A DNA stretch of 64,000 nt from Chitinophaga pinensis (GTDB lineage Bacteria; Bacteroidota; Bacteroidia; UBA7662): NCBI GenBank assembly GCA_945874665.1, contig CAMCHJ010000007.1, forward strand, positions 38,550-102,549, read 5' to 3'. The position numbers and the translations under genes were made by a program. Positions within the stretch are counted from its first letter, which is position 1, and every line of letters begins with the position of its first letter. The notes below the pieces were generated by a model that was not told where the DNA came from, did no database searches, and worked only from the letters and a program-made list of their open reading frames with translations. Of the stretch, positions 27,468-35,591 are shown piece after piece.

Positions 27468-27475
27468 TATTTTTG
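27468..27475 (+). promoter_or_regulatory. -7 element TATTTTTG, 4 nt before the rsmA GTG
   Basis: Perfect TAnnTTTG, spacing 4 (AAGT); implies leaderless rsmA mRNA starting at or next to a GTG codon. Confidence 0.6.
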
Positions 27476-27479
27476 AAGT

Positions 27480-28253
27480 GTGAATATTAAGGTTAGACCC
27501 AAAAAACAGCTAGGACAACACTTTTTAACCGACCACAACACTGCCAAGCGCATTGCCAATACCCTTACCGGTTATGGCGATTACAAGACGGTTATTGAGG
27601 TTGGGCCAGGCACAGGCATGCTCACCCAATACCTCAAGGAGCATCCTTACCAGCTTATTTTGTCGGAGGTTGACCAAGAAAGCATCGACCACCTCATTGC
27701 AGAAAAAGGCTATTTGAGCTCCGATTTTATCGGTGATTTTTTAAACATCGATCCAGCTTACCTCAGTAAAGAGCAAGTGGCGGTTACGGGCAATTTTCCT
27801 TATAACATCAGTACCCAGATTGTTTTTAAGGTGATAGAACACCGCGATCGGATCCCCGAAATGACCGGTATGTTTCAGAAGGAAGTGGCCCAACGGATTT
27901 GTGCCCTCCATGGCAGCAAGGTGTACGGCATCATCAGCGTGCTTACCCAAGCGTTTTTCCATGCCGAATATTTGTTTACCGTAAACGAAGGCGTTTTTAA
28001 CCCCCCTCCAAAAGTAAAATCGGGTGTGATTCGGCTGCAGCGCTTGCCTTCGAGTCCGAATTGCAAAACCGAAGACCTTTTTCGCGTGGTGAAAACTGCC
28101 TTTAACCAGCGCCGCAAAATGCTCAGCAACGCACTCAAACCAGTGCTGCCCGAGGATTATGTAGATGAAATGAAAATTCTCAGTAAAAGGGCCGAACAGT
28201 TGAGCGTGGCTGATTTTATAGACTTAACCCGCAGCATTTATGGTAGCCACTGA
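27480..28253 (+). CDS. rsmA: 16S rRNA (adenine1518/1519-N6) dimethyltransferase RsmA/KsgA
   Basis: A 257-residue rRNA adenine dimethylase that modifies two adjacent adenines near the 3' end of 16S rRNA during 30S assembly. Motifs: KKQLGQHFLTDHNTAKRI at the N-terminus, SAM motif I VIEVGPGTGMLTQYL, and the catalytic NFPY in VTGNFPYNISTQIV. PPKVKSGVIRL and FNQRRKMLSNAL are also diagnostic. Start is GTG, chosen because it directly precedes KVRPKKQLGQHF and lies four bases after a perfect -7 motif. The 3' end overlaps the next gene by 14 bases. Confidence 0.95.
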   Translation: MNIKVRPKKQLGQHFLTDHNTAKRIANTLTGYGDYKTVIEVGPGTGMLTQYLKEHPYQLILSEVDQESIDHLIAEKGYLSSDFIGDFLNIDPAYLSKEQVAVTGNFPYNISTQIVFKVIEHRDRIPEMTGMFQKEVAQRICALHGSKVYGIISVLTQAFFHAEYLFTVNEGVFNPPPKVKSGVIRLQRLPSSPNCKTEDLFRVVKTAFNQRRKMLSNALKPVLPEDYVDEMKILSKRAEQLSVADFIDLTRSIYGSH

Positions 28254-29193
28254 GCTTTTTCGCGTATTGATTGTAGACGATGTGCACCCGGTGCTGCTGC
28301 AGCGCCTGGGGTCTCTGCCACAGCTGGTGCTCGATTATCAGCCAGAGATTACCCCTGAGGCCATTGCTACAGTGCTGCCCGCTTATAACGGTCTAGTGAT
28401 ACGCACCAAAACGCAACTCACAGGTACTTTGCTGGCCAGTTGTAGTCATTTGCGCTTTATTGCGCGGGCGGGTGCTGGCCTCGACAACATCGACGAAGGT
28501 GCTGCCCAACAACTTGGAATTAAGCTTTACAACGCCCCTGAAGGCAACCGGCAAGCGGTAGCAGAACATGTGGTAGGCATGCTGCTCAGTTTATTCAACA
28601 ATTTGCGCGAGGGAGATGCGGCCATCAGAAGTGGCCGCTGGGAGCGTGAGGAACACCGTGGCACAGAGCTCAGCGGCAAAACCGTGGGACTCATTGGCTA
28701 CGGCAACAATGGGGAGGCCACGGCGCGCGTACTGCATGGCTTTGGGTGCGAAATACTGGCTTACGATAAATACAAGCGTGGTTTTGGTGGTGAGGGAACG
28801 AAAGAGGTGCCGCTGGAGGCGCTGTTTGAGCGTGCCGATATCCTGAGTTTGCACCTGCCACTTACCAAAGAGAGCCACGGCATGGTGAATGCTGCTTTCC
28901 TTGGTGCCTTTCAAAAACCACTGGTGCTGGTGAACGCGGCTAGGGGCGAAATTGTGCAGCTAGAAGCGGTAGTGGCGGCGCTGGCATCGGGCCAACTCAC
29001 AGGAGCTTGCTTAGATGTGTTAGAAAACGAAAAGCCACAGCTTTGGCAGAAAGACCTCATGGAGCAGCTTTTTGCGCATCCCAGGGTGCTGCTGAGTCCG
29101 CATGTGGCCGGCTGGACTAAAGAATCTTACCGCAAAATTTCAGAAGTGCTGGCCGATAAACTGCTCCTTGACTTTTTCGAAGCGCGCAGTTAA
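28240..29193 (+). CDS. D-2-hydroxyacid dehydrogenase (SerA-like)
   Basis: A 317-residue NAD-dependent dehydrogenase. The nucleotide site is VGLIGYGNNGEATARVL; the catalytic Arg, Glu and His are in NAARGEIV, LDVLENEKP and LSPHVAGWT. It resembles the catalytic part of 3-phosphoglycerate dehydrogenase but lacks the C-terminal ACT domain, so it could oxidise 3-phosphoglycerate or another D-2-hydroxyacid. GYGNNG is a small change from the usual GxGxxG spacing-conserved GYGNMG. The ATG lies inside the end of rsmA (14-base overlap), so the two are co-transcribed. Confidence 0.88.
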   Translation: MVATELFRVLIVDDVHPVLLQRLGSLPQLVLDYQPEITPEAIATVLPAYNGLVIRTKTQLTGTLLASCSHLRFIARAGAGLDNIDEGAAQQLGIKLYNAPEGNRQAVAEHVVGMLLSLFNNLREGDAAIRSGRWEREEHRGTELSGKTVGLIGYGNNGEATARVLHGFGCEILAYDKYKRGFGGEGTKEVPLEALFERADILSLHLPLTKESHGMVNAAFLGAFQKPLVLVNAARGEIVQLEAVVAALASGQLTGACLDVLENEKPQLWQKDLMEQLFAHPRVLLSPHVAGWTKESYRKISEVLADKLLLDFFEARS

Positions 29194-29196
29194 AAT

Positions 29197-29227
29197 GCAA
29201 GCATACCCGGCTCAAAAGCCTGCTTGC
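29197..29227. terminator. Nested hairpin between convergent genes, possible bidirectional terminator
   Basis: GCAAGCA and TGCTTGC form a 7-bp stem enclosing GGCT-caaa-AGCC. No strong T run follows on either strand, so termination is uncertain. Confidence 0.4.
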
Positions 29228-29251
29228 TAAAGACGATTGATTTCCTATTCC

Positions 29252-30049
29252 TCAATCTACCTTCAACACTTCCACCTCAAACAAAAGCGTGGCATAGGGC
29301 GGAATTAACCCACCACCAGCCCCCTTTGGCCCATACGCCAAGTAAGAAGGAATGATCAACCGGGCTACATCCCCTTCGCGCAACAACGCAATTCCTTCTT
29401 CCCAGCCTTGAATCACTTGGCCTTCCCCCAAAACAAAGGTAAAAGGCTCGTTTCGATCGCGAGAACTATCGAATTTGGTGCCATCAAGCAGGGTTCCAGT
29501 GTAATGCACCGTTATTTTTTTGCCAGAAAGGGCGGCTTTGCCCTTGCCCCCGAGCTTACGCGAGATGAGGAGGCCCGAGTTGCGCGCGGTATCGCTGATG
29601 CCCTGATTAAGCAGAAATTTTTCGAGATCACGGTCCTCGTTACGCACCGCTAACACCCCAATGTGAAACACCATTTCGCTGCCTGGTTTGATGCCCTGAG
29701 GCAATGGCTGGTTGAAGATGCGGTTGTAGACTGAGTCTGCAGAGAGGTAAAAAGTAGCAGAATCACCAGCGCCAAGGAGCACCAGGCCTTCTTCCATGCT
29801 GCCTGTGTAAGCGGGATTAGTAACTTGCAGGTAAACGGGGCGACCATAACTTTTAGAGTCGAAAATGAGCGAGTCGGCGGTTCCGTATTTCATATCGATC
29901 ACCAAAATATCGCCCAAAACGGCCTTTTCTTTGGCTACATTCACGTGCATTTCATATTCTAAACCGTTTGGCGTAACCAAACGGTTGTTTTGAGCTTCTG
30001 GCTTACACGCTGCCAAAAGCAGTAGCCAAGGGAGGAGGTATTTTTTCAT
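29252..30049 (-). CDS. FKBP-type peptidyl-prolyl isomerase lipoprotein
   Basis: A 265-residue lipoprotein (lipobox LLAAC) with a C-terminal FKBP domain, about residues 165-265: KKITVHYTGTLLDGTKFDSS, FVLGEGQVIQGWEEGI and GPKGAGGGLIPPYATLLFEVEV, containing the aromatic pocket residues of active FKBPs. The N-terminal half also looks FKBP-like (VLGDILVIDMKYG, SMEEGLVLLGAGDSATFYLS) but is diverged and probably inactive. It should help fold envelope proteins, anchored in the periplasm or at the outer membrane. Monocistronic; no clear promoter close to the ATG. Confidence 0.9.
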   Translation of the reverse strand: MKKYLLPWLLLLAACKPEAQNNRLVTPNGLEYEMHVNVAKEKAVLGDILVIDMKYGTADSLIFDSKSYGRPVYLQVTNPAYTGSMEEGLVLLGAGDSATFYLSADSVYNRIFNQPLPQGIKPGSEMVFHIGVLAVRNEDRDLEKFLLNQGISDTARNSGLLISRKLGGKGKAALSGKKITVHYTGTLLDGTKFDSSRDRNEPFTFVLGEGQVIQGWEEGIALLREGDVARLIIPSYLAYGPKGAGGGLIPPYATLLFEVEVLKVD

Positions 30050-30102
30050 GGGATGCTTGAGCGATTTTTGTGCAATGGGTTACTAAAATACGAAATTCAA
30101 CT

Positions 30103-31122
30103 TCAGGCGAGGAGGTATTGTGGTCCAAAAATCTCCAATGCCTCTAAAAAACGGGCTTCCGTGCGCTCAAGAGAATCGCTGCTTTGTCCACCCGCCGCAT
30201 TAAAATGCCCACCGCCTTCGAACCACTGCCGCGCAAAGGCATTGGCAGGTACCTCGCCTTTGGAGCGAAACGACATCTTCACTGCCTTGGTGCGGTCTAT
30301 GATAAGGGCTGCAAAGCGCATGCCTTGCAGGTTGAGGGCGTAGTTTACCAGCCCTTCTGTTTCGCCGGTATTGAGCTGATATTGCTCCAGTTCCTCGGCC
30401 GATACCATAAAATAAGCGGTGCTGTATTGAGGCAATACGCGTAACTTTTGGCTAAAACAATGGCCCAAAAAGCGCAGTACATTTTCACTCATTTGGTCGT
30501 AAACCGCCTGGTGAATAAACACATGGTTGGCCCCGTGCTCCATCAGCTCGGCCACTAAACGGTGTACCTTGGGCGTGGTGGCAGGAAAACGGAAACTACC
30601 TGTATCGGTCATGATACCCGTATACAAACAACTCGCCACATCGGCATTTACCAAATGTTTAAGCTGGATGGCCTCTAAGAAATCATAAATGAGTTCACAC
30701 GTACTCGAAGCAGCAGTATTGTGGAAAGTGTAGGTTTCAAAACCAGGTGGATCGAGGTGGTGGTCGATCATGACGGTAGGTACACCGCTGTTTAAAATCA
30801 GGTCGCCGAGCTCATTTACCCGCTTGAGATCGTTAAAATCGAGACAAAACACCAACTCAGCTGCAGCGAGGCGCTCAGTGGCACGTGCCGTTTCACGTTC
30901 GAACTCAATCACCGTAGCGTTACCAGCCATCCAATGCAAAAAAGCACCGTAGTCGTTTGGGGTAATTACCTGCACCTCATGCCCCAGCTGTAGCAGGGCG
31001 TTATACAGTCCGAGCGACGAACCCATGGCATCTCCATCGGGTTTGTGGTGCGTAGTGATTACGATGTTGCGTTGTTGCTGCAGTAAAACCTGCAGCTCGT
31101 TGAGTTTGTGCGTATGTAACAT
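30103..31122 (-). CDS. DHH-family oligoribonuclease/pAp phosphatase (NrnA-like)
   Basis: About 339 residues with a DHH domain and a DHHA1 domain. The metal-binding motifs are THHKPDGDAMGSS, CLDFND, and MIDHHLDPPGFETY; the C-terminal GGGHFNAAGG is the DHHA1 substrate loop. NrnA-type enzymes degrade 2-5 nt RNA and dephosphorylate pAp. The ORF track starts at a GTG at 31149; I choose the ATG at 31122 because it has a -7 element six bases before it and because the extra nine residues do not fit the family start. It diverges from the FkbM-type methyltransferase gene. Confidence 0.88.
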   Translation of the reverse strand: MLHTHKLNELQVLLQQQRNIVITTHHKPDGDAMGSSLGLYNALLQLGHEVQVITPNDYGAFLHWMAGNATVIEFERETARATERLAAAELVFCLDFNDLKRVNELGDLILNSGVPTVMIDHHLDPPGFETYTFHNTAASSTCELIYDFLEAIQLKHLVNADVASCLYTGIMTDTGSFRFPATTPKVHRLVAELMEHGANHVFIHQAVYDQMSENVLRFLGHCFSQKLRVLPQYSTAYFMVSAEELEQYQLNTGETEGLVNYALNLQGMRFAALIIDRTKAVKMSFRSKGEVPANAFARQWFEGGGHFNAAGGQSSDSLERTEARFLEALEIFGPQYLLA

Positions 31123-31128
31123 GATGTG

Positions 31129-31136
31129 CAAATATA
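31129..31136 (-). promoter_or_regulatory. -7 element TATATTTG, 6 nt before the NrnA-like start
   Basis: Perfect TAnnTTTG on the minus strand; supports the ATG at 31122 over the upstream GTG. Confidence 0.55.
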
Positions 31137-31254
31137 CCCCGCTCTGCACTAGTTCGTGTAGATTTTATGTGGGAATTGCAGACTGCCACCACTTGCAACA
31201 CGCCAATCAGCACGCAATTAGCCCGCTGTATTTCAAAAGTTGGCATCAATCCCC

Positions 31255-31262
31255 TATTTTCG
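31255..31262 (+). promoter_or_regulatory. -7 element TATTTTCG, 16 nt before the FkbM-type gene
   Basis: TAnnTTCG with spacing 16 to the ATG at 31279. It lies inside the extended ORF, which argues against the upstream TTG start. Confidence 0.45.
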
Positions 31263-31278
31263 TTCGAATTTCACACCC

Positions 31279-32067
31279 ATGCTCGCCAATAACCTATATC
31301 AGTGGTACGCCCGCTTGTTTGCCAAACCTGCTTTGATGTCGTTTCACAGACTGCTGTACCGACTGGCTATCCGCGGTATGGGGATCATGAACAGCGAAAC
31401 TGATGAAATTTCAGGAGAAGCACATTTTGTGCGCTTCTTGAAAAGCAAGAACCCCAAGCTGATACTCGACGTAGGTGCTAACGAAGGTCAATTTGCGCAA
31501 TTGTGTTTGCGACTGACCGAGGCAGAGGTGATTTCATTCGAACCCCACCCCCTCACCTTCAAAAAACTTCTAAAAAACATCCAAAACAACCGCTGGAAAG
31601 GCTTTGAAATGGGCCTAGGCAGTGAAAATGGAGAGCTGGAGCTGTTTGATCACGCGGGACAAGCCGGTTCGCAACACGCCAGTTTTCAGCAAGGGGTATT
31701 TACCGAGGTGCATCAAACTGCCTACGAAACCCACCGGGTGGCAGTAAAAACGCTTGATAGTTTGGCCGCTGACTTTGGCAACACCCACATCGACTTGCTA
31801 AAAATTGATGTAGAAGGATTTGAGCTAGAGGTATTGAAAGGCGCCAAGCAACTGCTGCAAAACAAACGCATTCGGATGATAATGTTTGAGTTTAACAGCA
31901 TGAACATCGCCTCACACGCCAGCTACACCAGCTTTGAAAAGCTGCTCGAAGGCTACGATTTGTACCGACTGATGCCAAATGATTTTTACCCGCTCCAAGG
32001 TGAAAACTTTTTGTTCAAAGAGATATTTGCATTCCAGAACTTGCTGGCCATCCATCGCGACCAATAA
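31279..32067 (+). CDS. FkbM-family SAM-dependent methyltransferase
   Basis: About 262 residues. The FkbM fold shows LILDVGANEGQFAQL (SAM motif I), VISFEPHPLTFKKL and the late HIDLLKIDVEGFELEVLKGA that defines the family. Members O-methylate sugars, lipids or secondary metabolites. The ORF track begins at a TTG (31240); the ATG at 31279 is preferred since a -7 element falls between the two. The gene is alone; the 289 bases after it hold a perfect 8-bp hairpin but no gene. Confidence 0.85.
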   Translation: MLANNLYQWYARLFAKPALMSFHRLLYRLAIRGMGIMNSETDEISGEAHFVRFLKSKNPKLILDVGANEGQFAQLCLRLTEAEVISFEPHPLTFKKLLKNIQNNRWKGFEMGLGSENGELELFDHAGQAGSQHASFQQGVFTEVHQTAYETHRVAVKTLDSLAADFGNTHIDLLKIDVEGFELEVLKGAKQLLQNKRIRMIMFEFNSMNIASHASYTSFEKLLEGYDLYRLMPNDFYPLQGENFLFKEIFAFQNLLAIHRDQ

Positions 32068-32263
32068 CCCCGCCAACCCAAATGAAGCCAGCCAATGAGG
32101 TGATGGCTTGAGCGTCTCCAACAAATCTGCCAAAACAAGGGTGGTTCTTCTAAGCGATTAATGACTACCGTTTCGTTTTTTCTGGGCGGAGAGAAAGAGG
32201 CCATAACGGTATAAGCAAAACCCAAGAAGCTTCCAGCAAGCCAACTTCTGAAGTAGTTATGGT

Positions 32264-32290
32264 CCTTGCTGCTGGATTTCAACAGCAAGG
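32264..32290. other. Perfect 8-bp hairpin in the leader region of the ABC exporter operon
   Basis: CCTTGCTG-N11-CAGCAAGG. It is not followed by a T run on either strand. It could end the FkbM transcript or structure an upstream region. Nothing else is visible in 32068-32356 apart from a TAAATTTA -7-like element at 32343-32350, six bases before the next ATG. Confidence 0.4.
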
Positions 32291-32356
32291 CTCACCTAGT
32301 TTTATTAACGCTATTTATCAATTAGATTTTCAGAGAACCTCTTAAATTTACCACCC

Positions 32357-33274
32357 ATGAGCAACCAAGAACCTTTTTTATCGGTGCAGCAGGTGGTTAA
32401 GCGCTACCAAAAGCACACTGCGCTCAACGGGGTGAGTTTCGATATCCCCCAAGGAGCCATTTTTGGCTTGCTGGGCCCGAATGGCGCAGGCAAAACCACC
32501 CTCATCCGCATCATTAACCAAATTATTGGTCCTGATGAAGGCCAAATCCTCCTCAACGGCCAACCCTTGCGCCAAGCCGATGTGCGGCGTATTGGCTATT
32601 TGCCCGAGGAACGCGGCTTGTACAAGAAAATGAAAATTGGCGAGCAGGCGCTGTATTTGGCGCGTTTGCGAGGACTCACCCAAGCCGAAGCCCGAGAGCG
32701 GGTGAAGTATTGGTTCGAGAAGTTTGAAATCCAAAGCTGGTACCATAAAAAGGTGGAAGAGCTTTCCAAAGGCATGCAACAAAAAGTACAGTTTGTGTGT
32801 ACCGTGCTGCACAGGCCTGAGCTCATCATCCTCGATGAGCCCTTTTCGGGCTTCGACCCCATCAATGCCGAGCTGCTTAAACAAGAAATTTTGTATTTGC
32901 GCGACGAAGGGGCCACCATCATTTTTAGCACACACCGCATGGAGTCGGTAGAGGAGCTTTGCGAGCGCATTGCCCTCATCAACCAAGCACAAGTAGTGCT
33001 CGAAGGCAATACCCGCGACATCAAGCGGCAGTTTAGCACCAACAGCTATTTGCTGCGCTACGAAGGCGAGTTGCCAGCACTCAGCGAGCAGTTTGAAGTT
33101 ACACACAGCCAGTCGCAGCTCGGCATGAACGAAAGCATGATTACCATCCACCAGGGCAACGCAAACCACTTGCTACAGCAAGTAATGGGCAGCGTAACCG
33201 TGCATACTTTGGAAGAACAAATTCCTTCCTTCAACGAAATTTTCATCCGTACCGTTAAAAACCAAGGGGCATGA
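32357..33274 (+). CDS. ABC transporter ATP-binding protein (ABC-2 type)
   Basis: A 305-residue ATPase with Walker A GPNGAGKTT, signature LSKGMQQK, Walker B LIILDEPFSGFDP and switch His in FSTHRME. The signature LSKG in place of LSGG and the C-terminal extension (about residues 225-305) are typical of DrrA/NatA-like exporters. It powers the permease encoded next, whose ATG overlaps this stop by four bases. The cargo could be sodium, a drug or a lipid; the sequence does not decide. Confidence 0.92.
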   Translation: MSNQEPFLSVQQVVKRYQKHTALNGVSFDIPQGAIFGLLGPNGAGKTTLIRIINQIIGPDEGQILLNGQPLRQADVRRIGYLPEERGLYKKMKIGEQALYLARLRGLTQAEARERVKYWFEKFEIQSWYHKKVEELSKGMQQKVQFVCTVLHRPELIILDEPFSGFDPINAELLKQEILYLRDEGATIIFSTHRMESVEELCERIALINQAQVVLEGNTRDIKRQFSTNSYLLRYEGELPALSEQFEVTHSQSQLGMNESMITIHQGNANHLLQQVMGSVTVHTLEEQIPSFNEIFIRTVKNQGA

Positions 33275-34602
33275 GCAAGGTAGGTATCATCATTGAGCGG
33301 GAATTTATGACCCGCGTAAAAAACAAACAATTTATCATTTTAACGCTGCTCGGGCCGCTGCTCATTTCATTGGTGGTGATTGTGCCGCTGTTGATTGGCA
33401 TGTTTAACGACGACAACCAAACCATTTGGGTGGATGACCAGTCGGGCTTGTTTGTAAACGAGTTTCAAAGCACCACCGGCCTCACCTTTTTGCCTTTGGA
33501 AGCAGGCGGTGTAGATTGGCAAGACTCCCTGAAAAATGCCGAAAACACCGGTATGTTAGTGATACCGGAGCAGTTCGACCTCTACAAGCCAGAGGGTTTT
33601 ACGTATTATTCTACCAATCCGCTGGGTGTGGGTGCCAAAGACAATATCACGTCCACCATCCGCAACCGCATTGAAGCCATTAAATTGCAGGAATCGGGCT
33701 TGAGCAAGAGCTTTATCGACTCGCTCAAGAGCAAAGTGAGCATCGAAACCTTCAAACTCACCGAAACCGGGGTGGAAAACAGCAGCACCAATGCCTCCAC
33801 GGGCTTGGGTTTTGCGGGTGCCTTTGTGATGTATTTGTTCATTTTTATTTACGGCACCATGGTGCTGCGCGGGGTGGTCGAAGAAAAATCGAATCGCATC
33901 ATGGAAGTGATGGTTTCGTCGGTGCGGCCGTTTGAAATGATGTTGGGTAAAATTTTGGGGATTGCCGCGGTAGGACTGCTGCAATTTACCCTTTGGATTT
34001 TGCTCAGTTTTGGCATTATTACGGTGGCGCAGTCGGCCTTGAGTCCTGATACCCAGCAAGAAATTGTAGCCGCCAATGCCGAAACCCGCGGAGTGGGTAT
34101 GCTCGACCCAGAGGTGCAGGCCGAGGTGGCGGCTTCGCAAGAAGACATGGGCCTTTCGTTTATCGACGAGCTCAAAACCGTAAACCTGCCCTATTTCGTG
34201 GGCATGTTTTTGTTTTACTTCCTCACCGGCTACCTGCTGTACGCGGCTTTATTTGCGGCGGTAGGCTCGGCGGTCGACAACGAAACCGACACCCAGCAAC
34301 TGCTCTTTCCCATCACCGTGCCCATCATCATCGCCATCATTGTGGCGCAGATGGTGATACAAAACCCCACCTCGGGCGTGGCCTTTTGGTTTAGCATGAT
34401 ACCACTCACGGCACCTATTGTGATGATTGTGCGCATTCCCTTTGGCGTACCCGGCTGGGAGCTGGCTCTTTCAATGGTGTTGATGATTGGCGGCTTTTTG
34501 TTTACCACCTGGATTGCCGCGCGCATTTACCGGATTGGCGTACTCATGTACGGCAAAAAAGTGAGTTTGAAAGAAATCGGCAAGTGGCTGTTTTACCGTT
34601 GA
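33271..34602 (+). CDS. ABC-2 type permease (NatB-like)
   Basis: A 443-residue membrane protein. One N-terminal helix (FIILTLLGPLLISLVVIVPLLIG) is followed by a periplasmic domain of about 130 residues and then five or six helices in the C-terminal half, including FAGAFVMYLFIFIYGTMVLRGVVEEKSNRIMEVM, the ABC2_membrane_3 hallmark. It pairs with the preceding ATPase. Overlaps with both neighbours suggest a three-gene transcript with the Ppx/GppA gene. Confidence 0.9.
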   Translation: MSKVGIIIEREFMTRVKNKQFIILTLLGPLLISLVVIVPLLIGMFNDDNQTIWVDDQSGLFVNEFQSTTGLTFLPLEAGGVDWQDSLKNAENTGMLVIPEQFDLYKPEGFTYYSTNPLGVGAKDNITSTIRNRIEAIKLQESGLSKSFIDSLKSKVSIETFKLTETGVENSSTNASTGLGFAGAFVMYLFIFIYGTMVLRGVVEEKSNRIMEVMVSSVRPFEMMLGKILGIAAVGLLQFTLWILLSFGIITVAQSALSPDTQQEIVAANAETRGVGMLDPEVQAEVAASQEDMGLSFIDELKTVNLPYFVGMFLFYFLTGYLLYAALFAAVGSAVDNETDTQQLLFPITVPIIIAIIVAQMVIQNPTSGVAFWFSMIPLTAPIVMIVRIPFGVPGWELALSMVLMIGGFLFTTWIAARIYRIGVLMYGKKVSLKEIGKWLFYR

Positions 34603-35513
34603 TCGGGGCGGTCATTGATTTAGGCACCAATACCTTTAACCTGGCCGTGGGCGAGCGGTCGGCGGCAGGTTTGCAGCTGCTCCACACCCACTCTCTGCCA
34701 GTGGGCTTGGGCAAAGGCGGCATCCAGCGCGGACTCATCACCTCTGAAGCCCAGATGCGGGCCTTGGATGCCCTGCAGCAATTGCAGCAGCAAGCCTTGG
34801 CACAGGGAGCAACCCAGTTGGTGGCCATTGGCACTTCGGCCCTGCGCAACGCCAGCAATGCTGGGGAGTTGGTGGCCGCGGCACAAGCGCAGCTCGACTT
34901 ACCCCTGCGCATCATAGACGGTCTCACCGAAGCAGATTACATTTGGCAAGGCGTACGCCACAGTGGCGCTTTAAGCGATCAGCCTAGTTTAGTGGTCGAT
35001 ATTGGCGGCGGCAGCGTAGAGTTTTTGTACGCCACCCGCAGCCAAGTGCTCTGGAAAAGCAGTCTCGAAATCGGCATTGCCCGGCTCGGCGAGTTGTACC
35101 CGCTCACCGACCCGCTCCTGCCCCAAACCCTCGCCCAAAGCGAAACCTGGCTAAGAGAGCGGCTGCACCCGGTCATCGACCTCATTCGCAGCGAGCGCAT
35201 CGCGCAACTGTGCGGCTCGGCGGGTTCTTTTGATGTTTTGATAGATTTGGAAGCGGCCGCCCAAGGCTTTACACCTGCCCGTTACAACCCCTTGCCCCTC
35301 GATCGTTTTATGCATTGGCATGAGCGGCTGCTTACCAGCGATCGTGCCCAGCGCAAAGCCCTGCCCGGCATGAAACCCAACCGGAAAGAGATGATTGTGT
35401 ATGCCCTGCTGCTCATTCGCCTGCTCACCGATGCCATCCAGCCGGAGTATATACAATGCGCTTCCTGGTCGCTGCGCGAAGGGGCTTTGGCGGAGTTGGT
35501 GGGGATAGGTTAA
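34584..35513 (+). CDS. Ppx/GppA-family phosphatase
   Basis: A 309-residue protein of the ASKHA fold that removes phosphate from polyphosphate or pppGpp. Phosphate loops are GAVIDLGTNTFNLAVGE at the start and LVVDIGGGSVEFLY in the middle, with an intervening LGKGGIQRGLI region. It has only the two-domain core, about 300 residues, without the C-terminal HD-like part of E. coli Ppx. The start is uncertain: GTG at 34584 (19-base overlap with the permease) or TTG at 34599, where TTGA overlaps the permease stop. Confidence 0.88.
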   Translation: MAVLPLIGAVIDLGTNTFNLAVGERSAAGLQLLHTHSLPVGLGKGGIQRGLITSEAQMRALDALQQLQQQALAQGATQLVAIGTSALRNASNAGELVAAAQAQLDLPLRIIDGLTEADYIWQGVRHSGALSDQPSLVVDIGGGSVEFLYATRSQVLWKSSLEIGIARLGELYPLTDPLLPQTLAQSETWLRERLHPVIDLIRSERIAQLCGSAGSFDVLIDLEAAAQGFTPARYNPLPLDRFMHWHERLLTSDRAQRKALPGMKPNRKEMIVYALLLIRLLTDAIQPEYIQCASWSLREGALAELVGIG

Positions 35514-35591
35514 TGCGGATGGGGTTGCCGTAACGAGGTGGTGCTCTTTTTTCAGATTTACTAAACTTACCCAGCGCTGATTTTTGGCAGC

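Noticed and set aside
31986-32288. 100-aa minus-strand ORF between the FkbM and ABC genes
   Set aside because: Partly antisense to the FkbM gene, with no promoter and no protein character.
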